The notes below the pieces were generated by a model, which did not search any database, had not been told where the DNA came from, and was given only the letters and a program-made list of their open reading frames with translations. The position numbers and the translations under genes are program-made. A stretch of 47,789 nucleotides of DNA from Chloroflexota bacterium (GTDB lineage Bacteria; Chloroflexota; UBA6077; FW602-bin22; JACPRP01): contig JACPRP010000069.1 of the NCBI GenBank assembly GCA_016189905.1, forward strand, positions 1 through 47,789. The letters run 5' to 3'. Shown here one piece after another: positions 1 through 8,082 of the stretch (position 1 is the stretch's first letter; every line of letters starts with the position of its first letter).

Positions 1-2156
1 ATGGTAAACAGGTTGTCGAGCTTCTCGAGGTCGGTGGTGCCCTCGGGAACGGCGGAGAGCAAGTGGTTGCCGACTTGCCAATGAATCCGGCGCCGCCTTT
101 CAGCCGGTATTGCCGATAGGGTTGCCTCCTGGACCTTGTCGTGGATAAACTGCAACAGGTTCTTGTTTTCCATCAGCAGCCCCTGGCCGAGGGCTGGCTT
201 CAAGGTCTCAAACGTTTCGAGCAGCGTCATTTCCCGGATCAGCGCCAGCTCGGCGGGCGAAAAGGTGTTGCCCATACAGGCGCAGTACTCCAGCAAGGTG
301 ATCAAATCCGGCGGAAGCTTCTGAATCTTGGAGCTGAAGAGCGCGACCACGGTAGTGGGCATGCGCGACTGGCGAATTCTGTCGAGGTCCCAGCGCCATT
401 GGCGGTCTTCGTCGAAGAAGAGTAGATCTTCCTGGTGCAAATATGAGAGACTCTCGCTAACGAACAGCGGATTCCCTTCGCTGAGCGTGCTGAGGAAGTC
501 CGACAGCGCTTTGGTCTGCGCCAGGGGCGAGTCGAGAATGTAAGATACCATCTCGTGGCAATGCTCGGGCCGCAAAGGACCCAACTGGATCTCCTTCAGT
601 GGTCGTCCGCTTTCTTTGGCGTCACGGATAAGCTTGGAGAGCGGATGGCTCGAGTCCACCTCGTTATGCCGGTACGCTCCCAGGAAGAATAAATAGGGAT
701 GGTCTTTATAATTAGCAAATATGTTAGCCAGAAAGTCGAAGGACGCCACGTCGCACCATTGCAGGTCGTCGATGAACAGTGTAAGAGGATTCTCCTCGCT
801 CGCCAGACATGTCAGGAACCTGCCAAACACGTCGTGAAACCGATTGAGGGACTCGACGGGGGGCAATGGCTGCACTGCGGGTTGTGGCCCGATCAGTATC
901 TCCAGTTCCGGGATGACGTCGGTCAGGACCTTTCCATTTCGGCCGACCGCCTCTAAGATGCGGCCCTTCCATTGGGCGACCCGGTGATCGCTCTCAGTCA
1001 GGAAGGTGCGCATTAGGTTCCTGAGCGCCTGGATCAGCGAGCTGTAAGGTATATTTTTCTGGTAAACGTCGAACTTCCCCGAGGTGAAGTAGCCCCGGTG
1101 TTTCACGATAGGCTTCTGCAAATCCTGGATCAGACGGGTCTTCCCGATGCCTGATAGGCCTGAGATGAACAGCGAGCGAAACGAGCCCAGCGTTACTTGC
1201 TCGTATTCCTGAAGGATCGTTTCGGCCTCGCGGTCGCGGCCGACCATTTTGGAGATGAACGTCACTCGTCGCGTGTAAACACCGCTCTCCAACGGGAAGT
1301 CCGATATCGCTCCGGTTGCCAGATAGTCATCCCGGCATCTCACCAGATCGGCCAGGAGGCCATCCGCGCTCTGATATCGCTTCTCTGGCTCTTTCAGCAT
1401 CAGCTTGGCGACGATACGGCTGAGAGCGATGGGTATGTCAGAATTGACCTCGTGGACGCCAGGCGCTTCCTCGGCTAAATGGGAATGGATCAATTCCAGG
1501 GGATCGTCGGACGAGAATGGGAGACGGCCGGTCAGTAGCTCGTAGAACACGATGCCCAGCGAATACATGTCTGAGCAGAAGTCAACCCGATGGCTGATGC
1601 GGCCGGTTTGCTCCGGTGACGTATAGGACAACGTGTCTCTGACAAAGGAAGGGTCATAGATAAAGTGGCTGACATCTCTGACGTCCACGGCGCTGATAAA
1701 ATCTATCAGCCGGATCTCCAGCGTAGACCGGTCGATGAGTATGTTGTGCGGCTTAACGCCGCCATGGATGATCCCGGCCTCGTGGACGCTATCCAGGATA
1801 CGGGCCAGACTGCAAGCGATCGTGAAGAAATCGCTCAGCGAAATCCCGTGAAACGTCTTTATAAGCTGATCGAGCGTTACCCCGTCGAAGTAATCCTGGG
1901 TGATGAATGAGACACCGTCTTTGGCTTCAAACGAAATGGGGGTTATGACCCGAGGGTCGTTCAGCACCCGGAGGTGTTCGACTTTCTGCCGGAACTGGGA
2001 TTTCTTCTGATCAGATAGGAACGTCGCTTTCAGTAGCTTAAGAACGAGGAGGCGATCCGGGGTCCGCTTATGATACGCTTTGTAGATGGCGGCTTGCGGG
2101 CCCTCAGACAGCTTTTCTATGATCTCATAATTAGGAATCGCCATTGTCGTTACCAT
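1..2156 (-). CDS. Kinase-fold / AAA-ATPase signalling protein (5' part, runs off left edge)
   Basis: I translated this frame by hand; it is open from the ATG at 2156 to the window edge, so only the first ~718 residues are visible. Residues ~1-270 form a protein-kinase fold: a VLKLLK lysine strand, IIHGGVKPHNILID where the catalytic loop should be, LIDFISA in place of DFG, and YTSPEQTGR as activation-segment end. An NTPase domain follows with Walker A (GLSGIGKT) and Walker B (LTLFIDDLQ). This order matches large multidomain serine/threonine kinase-ATPase proteins that often end in GAF and histidine kinase or cyclase domains; the C-terminus is not visible. The HRD/HKD aspartate is replaced (HGG), so catalysis is doubtful. 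A GGAGAGG Shine-Dalgarno precedes 2156; an in-frame ATG at 2144 is the alternative. Confidence 0.85.
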   Translation of the reverse strand, partial: MVTTMAIPNYEIIEKLSEGPQAAIYKAYHKRTPDRLLVLKLLKATFLSDQKKSQFRQKVEHLRVLNDPRVITPISFEAKDGVSFITQDYFDGVTLDQLIKTFHGISLSDFFTIACSLARILDSVHEAGIIHGGVKPHNILIDRSTLEIRLIDFISAVDVRDVSHFIYDPSFVRDTLSYTSPEQTGRISHRVDFCSDMYSLGIVFYELLTGRLPFSSDDPLELIHSHLAEEAPGVHEVNSDIPIALSRIVAKLMLKEPEKRYQSADGLLADLVRCRDDYLATGAISDFPLESGVYTRRVTFISKMVGRDREAETILQEYEQVTLGSFRSLFISGLSGIGKTRLIQDLQKPIVKHRGYFTSGKFDVYQKNIPYSSLIQALRNLMRTFLTESDHRVAQWKGRILEAVGRNGKVLTDVIPELEILIGPQPAVQPLPPVESLNRFHDVFGRFLTCLASEENPLTLFIDDLQWCDVASFDFLANIFANYKDHPYLFFLGAYRHNEVDSSHPLSKLIRDAKESGRPLKEIQLGPLRPEHCHEMVSYILDSPLAQTKALSDFLSTLSEGNPLFVSESLSYLHQEDLLFFDEDRQWRWDLDRIRQSRMPTTVVALFSSKIQKLPPDLITLLEYCACMGNTFSPAELALIREMTLLETFETLKPALGQGLLMENKNLLQFIHDKVQEATLSAIPAERRRRIHWQVGNHLLSAVPEGTTDLEKLDNLFT

Positions 2157-2386
2157 CACGCCTCTCCGTTAGCACGAAGTCGAAGGACGTAGCCCAGCCT
2201 GCGATCTCCTCCGGTATGGGAGATTGTCGAGCGAGGGTAAGGACATCTTGCGCAACACCGAGTGTTTTGCAGCGTGAAGGAAATGCGCAGCCATATTCCG
2301 CACTTTGGCCGTGTTAGGTCGCCTTGCGTGGTGCCTCTTCCTGGTATCTATGCGATAGGGACCTCGAAGGATGCCGTGTCAAACAA

Positions 2387-2478
2387 TATTATCATGGGAG
2401 CAGGGGGTGCGCAAGATGCTGGTTTGGGTTTTTGGGTTTTTATGGTAAAGTTAAGTCTGGGCCACCACCATGATAATA
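2387..2478. repeat. 11-bp inverted repeat in the gap between the kinase gene and hflC
   Basis: TATTATCATGG at 2387-2397 and its exact complement CCATGATAATA at 2468-2478 flank about 70 bases that include a run of GGGTTTTT-like repeats. It could form a long-loop hairpin or be a binding site. The rest of 2157-2489 holds no convincing gene; the upstream promoter of the kinase gene is presumably here, but I see no clear -35/-10 pair. Confidence 0.4.
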
Positions 2479-2489
2479 ACACTCTTTCC

Positions 2490-2528
2490 AGAAGGAGATG
2501 GCCCACAATCAATGGGCCGTCTCCTTCT
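2490..2528 (-). terminator. Hairpin terminator after hflC
   Basis: GAAGGAGATGGCCCA and TGGGCCGTCTCCTTC pair over about 15 bp with a 7-base loop (2506-2512); the single non-Watson-Crick position is G-U. It begins 12 bases after the hflC stop. The following U content on the minus strand is poor, so termination may be inefficient or Rho-assisted. Confidence 0.65.
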
Positions 2529-2540
2529 GTTTCTCGGTCA

Positions 2541-3413
2541 CTACCTACCCGTAGAAGCGCTGCGTGTAAGGTATGCAAACAGGTCTGAGTCGGATGGAAG
2601 CACCAGGGTGTCACCTTCGCGGAGAATCTTGCCGTAGGACTCGATGCGACGCGAAAAGGCGTAGAACTCTGGGTCCTTCTGCAGCGCCTCGGCGTAGATG
2701 GCGATGGCCTGAGCCTCACCAGTTCCTCGCAGTTTCTGGGACTCCTCGTAGGCCTCCGCGAGGATCACCGTCCTCTCGCGGTCGGCTGTGGCGCGAATCT
2801 GCGCAGACTGCTCTTCGCCCTCGGCACGGTAGCGGTTGGCTTCTCGCGACCGCTCTGCTTTCATACTCTCGAACACGCTCTGCTGAACCTCTTTGGGCAG
2901 GTCGGCTCGCTTGATCCGCACGTCTTCGATCCGGATGCCAAAGGATATTGCCTGCCGCGCGGCGCTCTCGGCCACGGTTTCCATGATCTCCTCTCGACGG
3001 TCCGCAATAACGACATCAAACGGAAGTGTAGCTAACTCCCGCCGCATCTCCGAAAACACGATGTCGTCTAGGCGCGCCCGAGCGCCGGCTTCTGTCCGAA
3101 CAGTAACGTAGAACTGAAGAGGATCCACGATCCGCCAGCGAGTCACGTGATCCACCCGTAGCCGCTTCTTGTCCAGGGTTAGATACTCCTGCGCGTTGGC
3201 GTCGGTGGAAAGGAGACGGCGGTCCATATAGCTGACATCCTGAACTAATGGCATCTTGGCGTAGATGCCCGGCGTGTTGGCAGTGTAGAGGTATTCACCC
3301 ATCTGGGTGACTATGGCCTGATTAGTCTCGCTGACGATAAACAGACTCTGCGTCGCCAGCACCCCAATGGCAATAAGCCCAATCAGCAACACATTCGTTA
3401 TCTTTTGCATCAT
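2541..3413 (-). CDS. hflC: HflC, SPFH-family membrane protein (FtsH modulator)
   Basis: 290 aa, usual HflC length. One N-terminal membrane helix (residues ~7-25) is followed by an SPFH/band-7 domain and a long charged helical segment (roughly 165-240) rich in Glu, Arg and Ala, as in other HflC proteins. In characterised bacteria HflC pairs with HflK to form a large membrane cage around the FtsH protease and tunes membrane-protein turnover; that role is inferred here from family membership. The start overlaps the end of hflK by four bases (ATGA), indicating translational coupling. A second ATG follows immediately, so the exact start is ambiguous by one codon. A GGAGGAAG Shine-Dalgarno lies just upstream. 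Confidence 0.92.
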   Translation of the reverse strand: MMQKITNVLLIGLIAIGVLATQSLFIVSETNQAIVTQMGEYLYTANTPGIYAKMPLVQDVSYMDRRLLSTDANAQEYLTLDKKRLRVDHVTRWRIVDPLQFYVTVRTEAGARARLDDIVFSEMRRELATLPFDVVIADRREEIMETVAESAARQAISFGIRIEDVRIKRADLPKEVQQSVFESMKAERSREANRYRAEGEEQSAQIRATADRERTVILAEAYEESQKLRGTGEAQAIAIYAEALQKDPEFYAFSRRIESYGKILREGDTLVLPSDSDLFAYLTRSASTGR

Positions 3414-4540
3414 CTTCCTCCTGGTCTGGGCTGGCTCGTGGGCTGAGGCTGAGCTGTCCCCTCTGGCTTACTGGGCGCCTGCTGTTGAACGGGCGCCTGC
3501 GGCGGGACGGTCGTTCCCGACTGATCTACCCTTTCGCCGCCTCGAAGGGGCAATAGCGGTAGGATACTGTTCTGCATACCCTCATTGATGATGACCTTGT
3601 CGACCTTGGACAGGACGTTCTCCAAGGCCTCGATGTGTATGCGCTCCCGTGTCACTCCGGGAGCGAGCTGATACTCCTTAAGGATGCTCAGGAATCGTTC
3701 GCTGTCTCCCCGTGCCAGGCGAATTCGCTCCTCGCGGAAAGCTGTGGCGGCCTCGATTATCTTCCGAGCCTCACCCCGAGCTCGCGGCAAGATATCCTCG
3801 CGGTAAGCCTGGGATTCGTTCACCAGGCGCTCGCGGTCCTCTCGGGCCCGGACCACCTCGTGGAAGGCATCACGCACCTGGTCGGGTGCATCGGCCGTCT
3901 GGAGCCTGACGGTCGTGATCTGGATGCCCGAGCCGTAGTAGTTCAGAAGCTGTTCCATAAATATTCGGGTGTTCTCTTGAACGTCTGCCCGACGCTCGGT
4001 GATCGCATCATCTATTGGCATCTGACCAACCGTGCTGCGCAGCGCCACTTCGGCAGTGGTTGCCAGCACCCTGTCCGGATCCTGGACTCTGAAGACGTAA
4101 GCTGCTGCGTCGCTAACCCGGTACTGGACAAGGAGCCCCATCTCCACAATGTTCTCATCCTTGGTGAGCATCAGTGCTTCCTCGAGGACGCGTGGGCCGC
4201 CTTCCTTCGTCGAGGCGGCGCCGCTGGACCGGAAGCCGATCTCCACACGCCTGATTTGCTGCACGTCGACCACGTCCACTTGCTGGAAAGGCCACGGCAG
4301 CCGGTAATTGATGCCTGGATCGGTAGTGGCGGTATGCGCTCCAAAGGTCCGTACCACGCCCTGCTCACTGGGCTGAACCACGTAGATGCCCGAGGAGAGC
4401 CACAGTAACAAGGCCACGCCCAAGATGGCGTAACGCACTACCTTGCCGCCTCCCGCCTTTCTCAGTGCCGCTGCGATGGCTGCCTCAAGCTCGTCGTCGG
4501 GCTTCCCTGGTCGCTGATCCCTGTCATGACCGTAATCCAA
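3410..4540 (-). CDS. hflK: HflK, SPFH-family membrane protein (FtsH modulator)
   Basis: 376 aa. The charged N-terminus is followed by one membrane helix (about residues 35-55), then an SPFH domain containing VVQPSEQGVVRTFG, a long coiled region, and a Pro/Gln-rich C-terminal tail typical of HflK. Family knowledge: partner of HflC in the FtsH regulatory complex. The start is TTG, chosen because GGGAGGTG lies a few bases upstream and no in-frame ATG is near. The gene is first in a two-gene operon. Its leader carries a c-di-AMP riboswitch (4660-4773) and a terminator hairpin (4592-4623), so expression is predicted to be controlled by transcription attenuation. Confidence 0.92.
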   Translation of the reverse strand: MDYGHDRDQRPGKPDDELEAAIAAALRKAGGGKVVRYAILGVALLLWLSSGIYVVQPSEQGVVRTFGAHTATTDPGINYRLPWPFQQVDVVDVQQIRRVEIGFRSSGAASTKEGGPRVLEEALMLTKDENIVEMGLLVQYRVSDAAAYVFRVQDPDRVLATTAEVALRSTVGQMPIDDAITERRADVQENTRIFMEQLLNYYGSGIQITTVRLQTADAPDQVRDAFHEVVRAREDRERLVNESQAYREDILPRARGEARKIIEAATAFREERIRLARGDSERFLSILKEYQLAPGVTRERIHIEALENVLSKVDKVIINEGMQNSILPLLPLRGGERVDQSGTTVPPQAPVQQQAPSKPEGTAQPQPTSQPRPGGR

Positions 4541-4582
4541 CTGTCACCTCCCTGTTTTCATTTCCTCTAATAGGGGTTGAGA

Positions 4583-4623
4583 TAGATAAGAAAGGGCGAG
4601 AGGCCGGTGAGACTCTCGCCCTT
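4583..4623 (-). terminator. Intrinsic terminator acting as riboswitch expression platform
   Basis: On the minus strand an 11-bp perfect stem (arms 4613-4623 and 4592-4602, AAGGGCGAGAG and its complement) is followed by TTTCTTAT. It lies between the riboswitch aptamer and the hflK start. A competing pairing is possible between minus-strand GTCTCG (plus 4638-4643) and the first terminator arm (plus 4613-4618), a candidate antiterminator. Confidence 0.85.
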
Positions 4624-4659
4624 CGATCACCCATTTTCGAGACAGCCTTTCTTTCAAAT

Positions 4660-4773
4660 GCCTACGGAGTTAGCTGACGGGTTCGGGCTGAAAGAGTCTA
4701 CCCTGTTCCGGCCGAGGCCGGAACTTCACCCCAACAAGATGGTTCCCCCGCTCCTCTCACGAGGATTCGGCTG
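4660..4773 (-). promoter_or_regulatory. c-di-AMP riboswitch (ydaO/yuaA type) upstream of hflKC
   Basis: Read on the minus strand, the segment has the ordered conserved blocks of the ydaO/yuaA aptamer: GCCGAATCC, GCGGGGGAACC (around 4741-4751), TTGGGGTGAA (4725-4734), a 9-bp variable stem (4705-4724), AGGGTA...CAGCCCGAACCCG, GTCAGCTAAC (4669-4678) and CCGTAGGC closing P1. The order and spacing match the Bacillus ydaO RNA as I recall it. This class binds cyclic di-AMP and commonly switches genes off through a terminator; such a terminator follows at 4583-4623. Known targets are mostly cell-wall, osmolyte and potassium genes, so hflKC is an unusual target. Confidence 0.93.
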
Positions 4774-4785
4774 GTATGCAATTGT

Positions 4786-4802
4786 GAGAGCCTTGCATAA
4801 CT
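4786..4802 (+). repeat. IS left terminal inverted repeat
   Basis: GAGAGCCTTGCATAACT, exact complement of 5972-5988; preceded by the target copy ATTGT at 4781-4785. Confidence 0.9.
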
Positions 4803-4874
4803 AACGGGGCATCCACGATGGGAGTAGAATAGAAATATGACGATCCCTTTCTACTCACTCTCGGGAGGTGCCCG

Positions 4875-5972
4875 ATGGATATTGTACCACTTTCCGAATT
4901 GGAGCAGCACACTCCATGTTTGTTCGACGATCAATCAACGCAACTGCCCGAGCGGGTCAATCCCGTGGCCAACTCGAAGGGTCTATGGATCGACCCGGTC
5001 CAGTTCTTGACGTTGATCAATGGCCTGGCGTTGGCGCACTGGGCCTGCACGATGGCCTTGCTCTGGACCCAGCGTCTCCATCCCGTCCTACCGCCTGCCC
5101 GTCATCCGGGAGGTGCGCCCCAAGTCTATCGCGACGAGACGGTGCTCTTGACCATGCTGGTGCTGCACACCTGGCGGCTCTCTTTGGAGAAGATCGCCGA
5201 CTGGTTGCCCCGCTACCGGGCCTTGGCCGTGGCCTTGGGCATGTCTGCCGACGGGCCGACGATCAGTGCCGCGCAACTCTCTCGCCGGAGCCGGCAATTG
5301 GGCCTCTGGCCCTACTTTTTCTTCTTCATTGCCCTGGTCTGGCAGCTCGTGCGCGTCGGCGCTATTTCTGGGCGCCAGCTCATCCTGGACGGCTCACTGC
5401 TAAAAGCGTGGTATCGGCAAGATCCGGATGCCACGCTGGCCGGACGGCATCGTCGCCCGCCCACGTATGGCTACAAGATCCATGCAGTGGTCGACCGCTG
5501 GAGCTATCTGCCACTACTGTTCGTCATCACGCCGGCCAGCGTCCACGAAATGATAGTGGTGGCCCCGTTGCTCGTGACAGCGATCCTGCTCTACGGGCTG
5601 CGAGTCAGCATAGTCTACTCAGATTCGGCGTACTTCAGTGCACCCTTCATGTGGTTGATGCGGCGACTGGGGGCCATCCCAATCATCGACTATAACCTCC
5701 GCCGCCAAGGGAAACGGTTTCTGGCAACGTTGTTCTTCTTGGACCAATGGCGCCGACTGCGGGCTCCCCGCACGGTCGTCGAGCGCTGTTTCGCGTTTCT
5801 CAAGCGATACTACGGACTGAAGTATTTTCAAGTCGAGGGCTTGCCGGCGGTCTGGCGCCACGCGCTGCTCGTGTATGCAGCGTTGTTGGCGGTGGCCCTG
5901 ATCGCCTACCGCGCGGGTCGTCCCGATCTGATGACCAGTCGAGCGCAAGTCTTGGCGTTTGTTACGAACTGA
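4875..5972 (+). CDS. DDE transposase of the insertion sequence (IS4/IS5-like)
   Basis: 365 aa, intact. Candidate catalytic residues in order are the Asp in LILDGSLLKAW (~residue 175), the Asp in IVYSDSAYFS (~250), and the Glu in VVERCFAFLKRYYGLKYF (~300), the usual spacing of a DDE fold with the Y-x2-R-x3-E-like C-terminal block (VVERCFAFLKRYYG). Hydrophobic stretches near residues 145-165 and 325-345 are typical of this group. GGGAGGTG lies 5-10 bases upstream of the ATG. It catalyses cut-and-paste movement of the surrounding element by acting on the 17-bp repeats (family knowledge). An overlapping open frame at 4868-5695 is a shadow. Confidence 0.9.
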   Translation: MDIVPLSELEQHTPCLFDDQSTQLPERVNPVANSKGLWIDPVQFLTLINGLALAHWACTMALLWTQRLHPVLPPARHPGGAPQVYRDETVLLTMLVLHTWRLSLEKIADWLPRYRALAVALGMSADGPTISAAQLSRRSRQLGLWPYFFFFIALVWQLVRVGAISGRQLILDGSLLKAWYRQDPDATLAGRHRRPPTYGYKIHAVVDRWSYLPLLFVITPASVHEMIVVAPLLVTAILLYGLRVSIVYSDSAYFSAPFMWLMRRLGAIPIIDYNLRRQGKRFLATLFFLDQWRRLRAPRTVVERCFAFLKRYYGLKYFQVEGLPAVWRHALLVYAALLAVALIAYRAGRPDLMTSRAQVLAFVTN

Positions 5973-5988
5973 GTTATGCAAGGCTCTC
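5972..5988 (-). repeat. IS right terminal inverted repeat
   Basis: AGTTATGCAAGGCTCTC, exact complement of 4786-4802; followed by the target copy ATTGT at 5989-5993. Confidence 0.9.
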
Positions 5989-6000
5989 ATTGTCGTTAAC

Positions 6001-6030
6001 AGTCTAGTTTATGATCCAGGTTACTGTCAA
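6001..6030 (-). promoter_or_regulatory. Probable original hflKC promoter, now separated by the IS
   Basis: Minus strand TTGACA (6025-6030), 18-base spacer, TAGACT (6001-6006). If the IS and one ATTGT copy are removed, the predicted start site lies about 10-20 bases upstream of the riboswitch P1, the right distance for the leader transcript. The sequence match is good for -35 and fair for -10. Confidence 0.6.
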
Positions 6031-6422
6031 GTGCTGTTGCTTCGGGGCTTTCGAAGTAGATCAAGGGGTTGAAAATCAACCTCAGCGGCAGATCAGGGTC
6101 TTGCAGGTATCCTTGTTTTAGCCGGGGAGGAACATTGCTGGCATGAGGCTTGCGCAAGAGCGCAGGAGGATGGTGGAGTGTTCGTTTGTTAGAAAAGCGG
6201 GCTACTTGTGGTAAGGTGGTTGCTGTCCAAGGCGCCCATCTCCCTCCGTAGTCCCGCGCCGTAATAGTAGCACGGCTTCGTCTGGGCCGTCAACACACTC
6301 CGCCCTGGCTACGGGCCGCAGCAGGCTGCCTTCAGCCACCTAAGAGGTGTCGCGGCCGGCACGCTTGAGCTACTCCTGGAGGGGTGGGCACCTTGGGCCA
6401 AATCATCTTCAGGAGGAACCTA
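6031..6422. other. Non-coding stretch between the hflKC promoter and the sigma-like gene
   Basis: No open frame with coding character. GC-rich from about 6230 on, probably the left flank of the decayed mobile element carrying the sigma-like gene. I could not find an inverted repeat marking its edge. Confidence 0.4.
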
Positions 6423-7058
6423 ATGCCCAAATCTGCCCCAGCCGTTCATGCACCCACCACCCCTTGCCTAGATACCCTGATGGCCCAGCACGATGGTCTT
6501 GTCCACGCCGTGCTCCGCCGACAACGGGGTGGCACTCTCTCCTATGAGCGACGCCTGCACGCCGGACGCATCGGTCTGTGGCAGGCTCTGCAAGGCTACG
6601 ACCCCACCCGCGGCACTGCCTTCTCCACCTATGCCTGGCCCGCTATCGCCCGCCAGGTCTGGCGCGCCGTGCACCTTGGCGCGCCCCGATTGGCCGCGCC
6701 CCCATCCTTAGCCAGCCCGTCACAAGACCCCGACGAAGTCCTCCTGCACGAAGAAGTTCTGCAAGCCCTACATACCCTTGTCGGTCGCCTCCCCGCCCAG
6801 TTACGTCAGGTCGTGATCGCCTACTACGGCTTGGGGGACTCGTCCCGTTACTCCTTACGTCAGATCGGCCGTCGGATCGGTCTATCCCACGAGGCGGTCC
6901 GCCTACGCCTCTGGGCCGCTCTCGTCTGGCTGCGCCATCCTGCCCACTCCCTGCGCCTGCGCCAACTGCTCGATCTCAACAGCGCCACGGAGTATCAACG
7001 CGCTGATGACCTCGCCCAGGTCTGGCTCCGAAAGCGAGGTGGCCGCCGTGCTCACTAA
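6423..7058 (+). CDS. Sigma-70-like factor associated with a decayed transposable element
   Basis: 211 aa from ATG 6423, chosen because AGGAGG lies six bases upstream; the frame is open further 5' to a GTG at 6384 with no such signal. The region around GRIGLWQALQGYDPTRG and FSTYAWPAIARQVWRAV resembles sigma region 2 (core binding and -10 melting). SLRQIGRRIGLSHEAVRLRL near residue 160 resembles the region 4 helix-turn-helix. It is shorter than housekeeping sigma factors and lacks a clear region 1 or 3. The transposase relic's first ATG (7006) lies inside its 3' end, so the two were probably coupled in one mobile element. A role in transcribing the element is inference. Confidence 0.7.
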   Translation: MPKSAPAVHAPTTPCLDTLMAQHDGLVHAVLRRQRGGTLSYERRLHAGRIGLWQALQGYDPTRGTAFSTYAWPAIARQVWRAVHLGAPRLAAPPSLASPSQDPDEVLLHEEVLQALHTLVGRLPAQLRQVVIAYYGLGDSSRYSLRQIGRRIGLSHEAVRLRLWAALVWLRHPAHSLRLRQLLDLNSATEYQRADDLAQVWLRKRGGRRAH

Positions 7059-7747
7059 GCCCGATCTCGCCCTCTCCGCCCCCGAACAGCGCCGACGCTG
7101 CCCAGACTTCGTCAGCCGCTGTGCCATTATGACACTTGCCGACCGTCTTCCCCTACGCTGGCCTACGCCACCCCAAACACCCCCTTCCCGCCCAAGAATC
7201 CGCAGGGGGAGGGACGCTACGGCTACCGCAGCCTACCAGCGGAGCTAATTGACCACGTACAGCGCACGACCTGGATCCTAGCCGAGGCTGGCCTCGCTGC
7301 GGCCAACGGCCACGAAGATAGGTCGGCAGCGCAGGTCTTGCAAGAGATCGATAGGCAATACCCGTGGCTAGACCCTTATGCCGCTATTGGGGATGCCGGG
7401 CTGGGCTATGAGCCGTTCCTAGCGGTAGCCTACGATCTGGGGGTACGGCGAGTGGTCGACCTACGAGCCGACCCGCGTAGCGACGGGGATAAAGATGGCT
7501 GGACAATCCGCGGCTAAGACGACAAGGGCTGGCCGGTCTGTACGTTTGGCTACCGGCTGCATCCGAACGGCTACGATGCCGTGCGTCAAAGGAGCAAGTG
7601 GTGCTGAAGCGCATGCCGGTGTTCGGCACACCACGTGGACAGGCGACGGTATTGCTGGCCGATGTATGGCTGAACCTGACGACGATGGCACGGCTAGTGA
7701 AAGAAGCGACCCTGGCGCAGATTAGTCGGCCGGAGGCCGTGGCCTAA
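7006..7747 (+). pseudogene. Decayed transposase following the sigma-like gene
   Basis: Fragments read in order across frames: ...LADRLPLR (frame of 7006), then YATPNTPFPPKNPQGEGRYG and VQRTTWILAEAGLAAANG, then the acidic block AIGDAGLGYEPFLAVAYDLG and GVRRVVDLRADP, an in-frame TAA at 7515-7517 (probably a former Tyr codon), GWPVCTFGYRLHPNGYD, and after another frame break near 7600 a C-terminal piece ending LTTMARLVKEATLAQISRPE at TAA 7745-7747. At least two frameshifts (about 7165 and 7600) and one stop show it is dead. The acidic blocks look like a DDE catalytic core; I recognise the style of protein but cannot name the family. Confidence 0.7.
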
Positions 7748-8082
7748 CACCACAAGGTGGCGGGCGAGGTATCCTAACCCTAGTCGTTCGGCCAGGGCTG
7801 GTTCACTATGCCCAAAAAGGGCGCGACCCTGTGTCGTATGCCTCCAAAACCTCTCCCGACGAGACTATTGAGAGCAGATTCATAAATCGACAGGCAGGCG
7901 TTCCACGCCTTCAGCCTGCCCACTATCTCGGTTGCGCGAACTACTACGAATCAGACATAACCTCATCTTACAGACAGTCGAGCCCCAACCCCATAAATCT
8001 CGCAGCCTAGATTAACACCTACTACTCGCCGGACCTCTATTCACTTCGAATGCCCCTTCGTTCTGAAATTGCACCATGAGAA
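7748..8082. other. Non-coding stretch between two transposase relics
   Basis: No open frame with protein-like composition, no strong hairpin and no convincing promoter on either strand. Probably degraded mobile DNA. Confidence 0.4.

Larger units (their letters stand above)
4786..5988 (+). mobile_element. Complete 1203-bp insertion sequence with 17-bp perfect terminal repeats
   Basis: Ends are GAGAGCCTTGCATAACT at 4786-4802 and its exact reverse complement at 5972-5988. The pentamer ATTGT flanks both sides (4781-4785 and 5989-5993) and is read as the target duplication. One transposase gene (4875-5972) fills the element and its stop codon touches the right repeat. Perfect repeats and an intact gene suggest recent insertion. 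It lies in the hflKC leader, between the riboswitch and the probable promoter. The family is an IS4/IS5-type DDE element; I cannot name the subgroup from sequence alone. Confidence 0.9.

Noticed and set aside
4868-5695. 275-aa plus frame inside the IS
   Set aside because: Shadow of the transposase gene; Arg/Pro/Ala-rich composition typical of a wrong frame.
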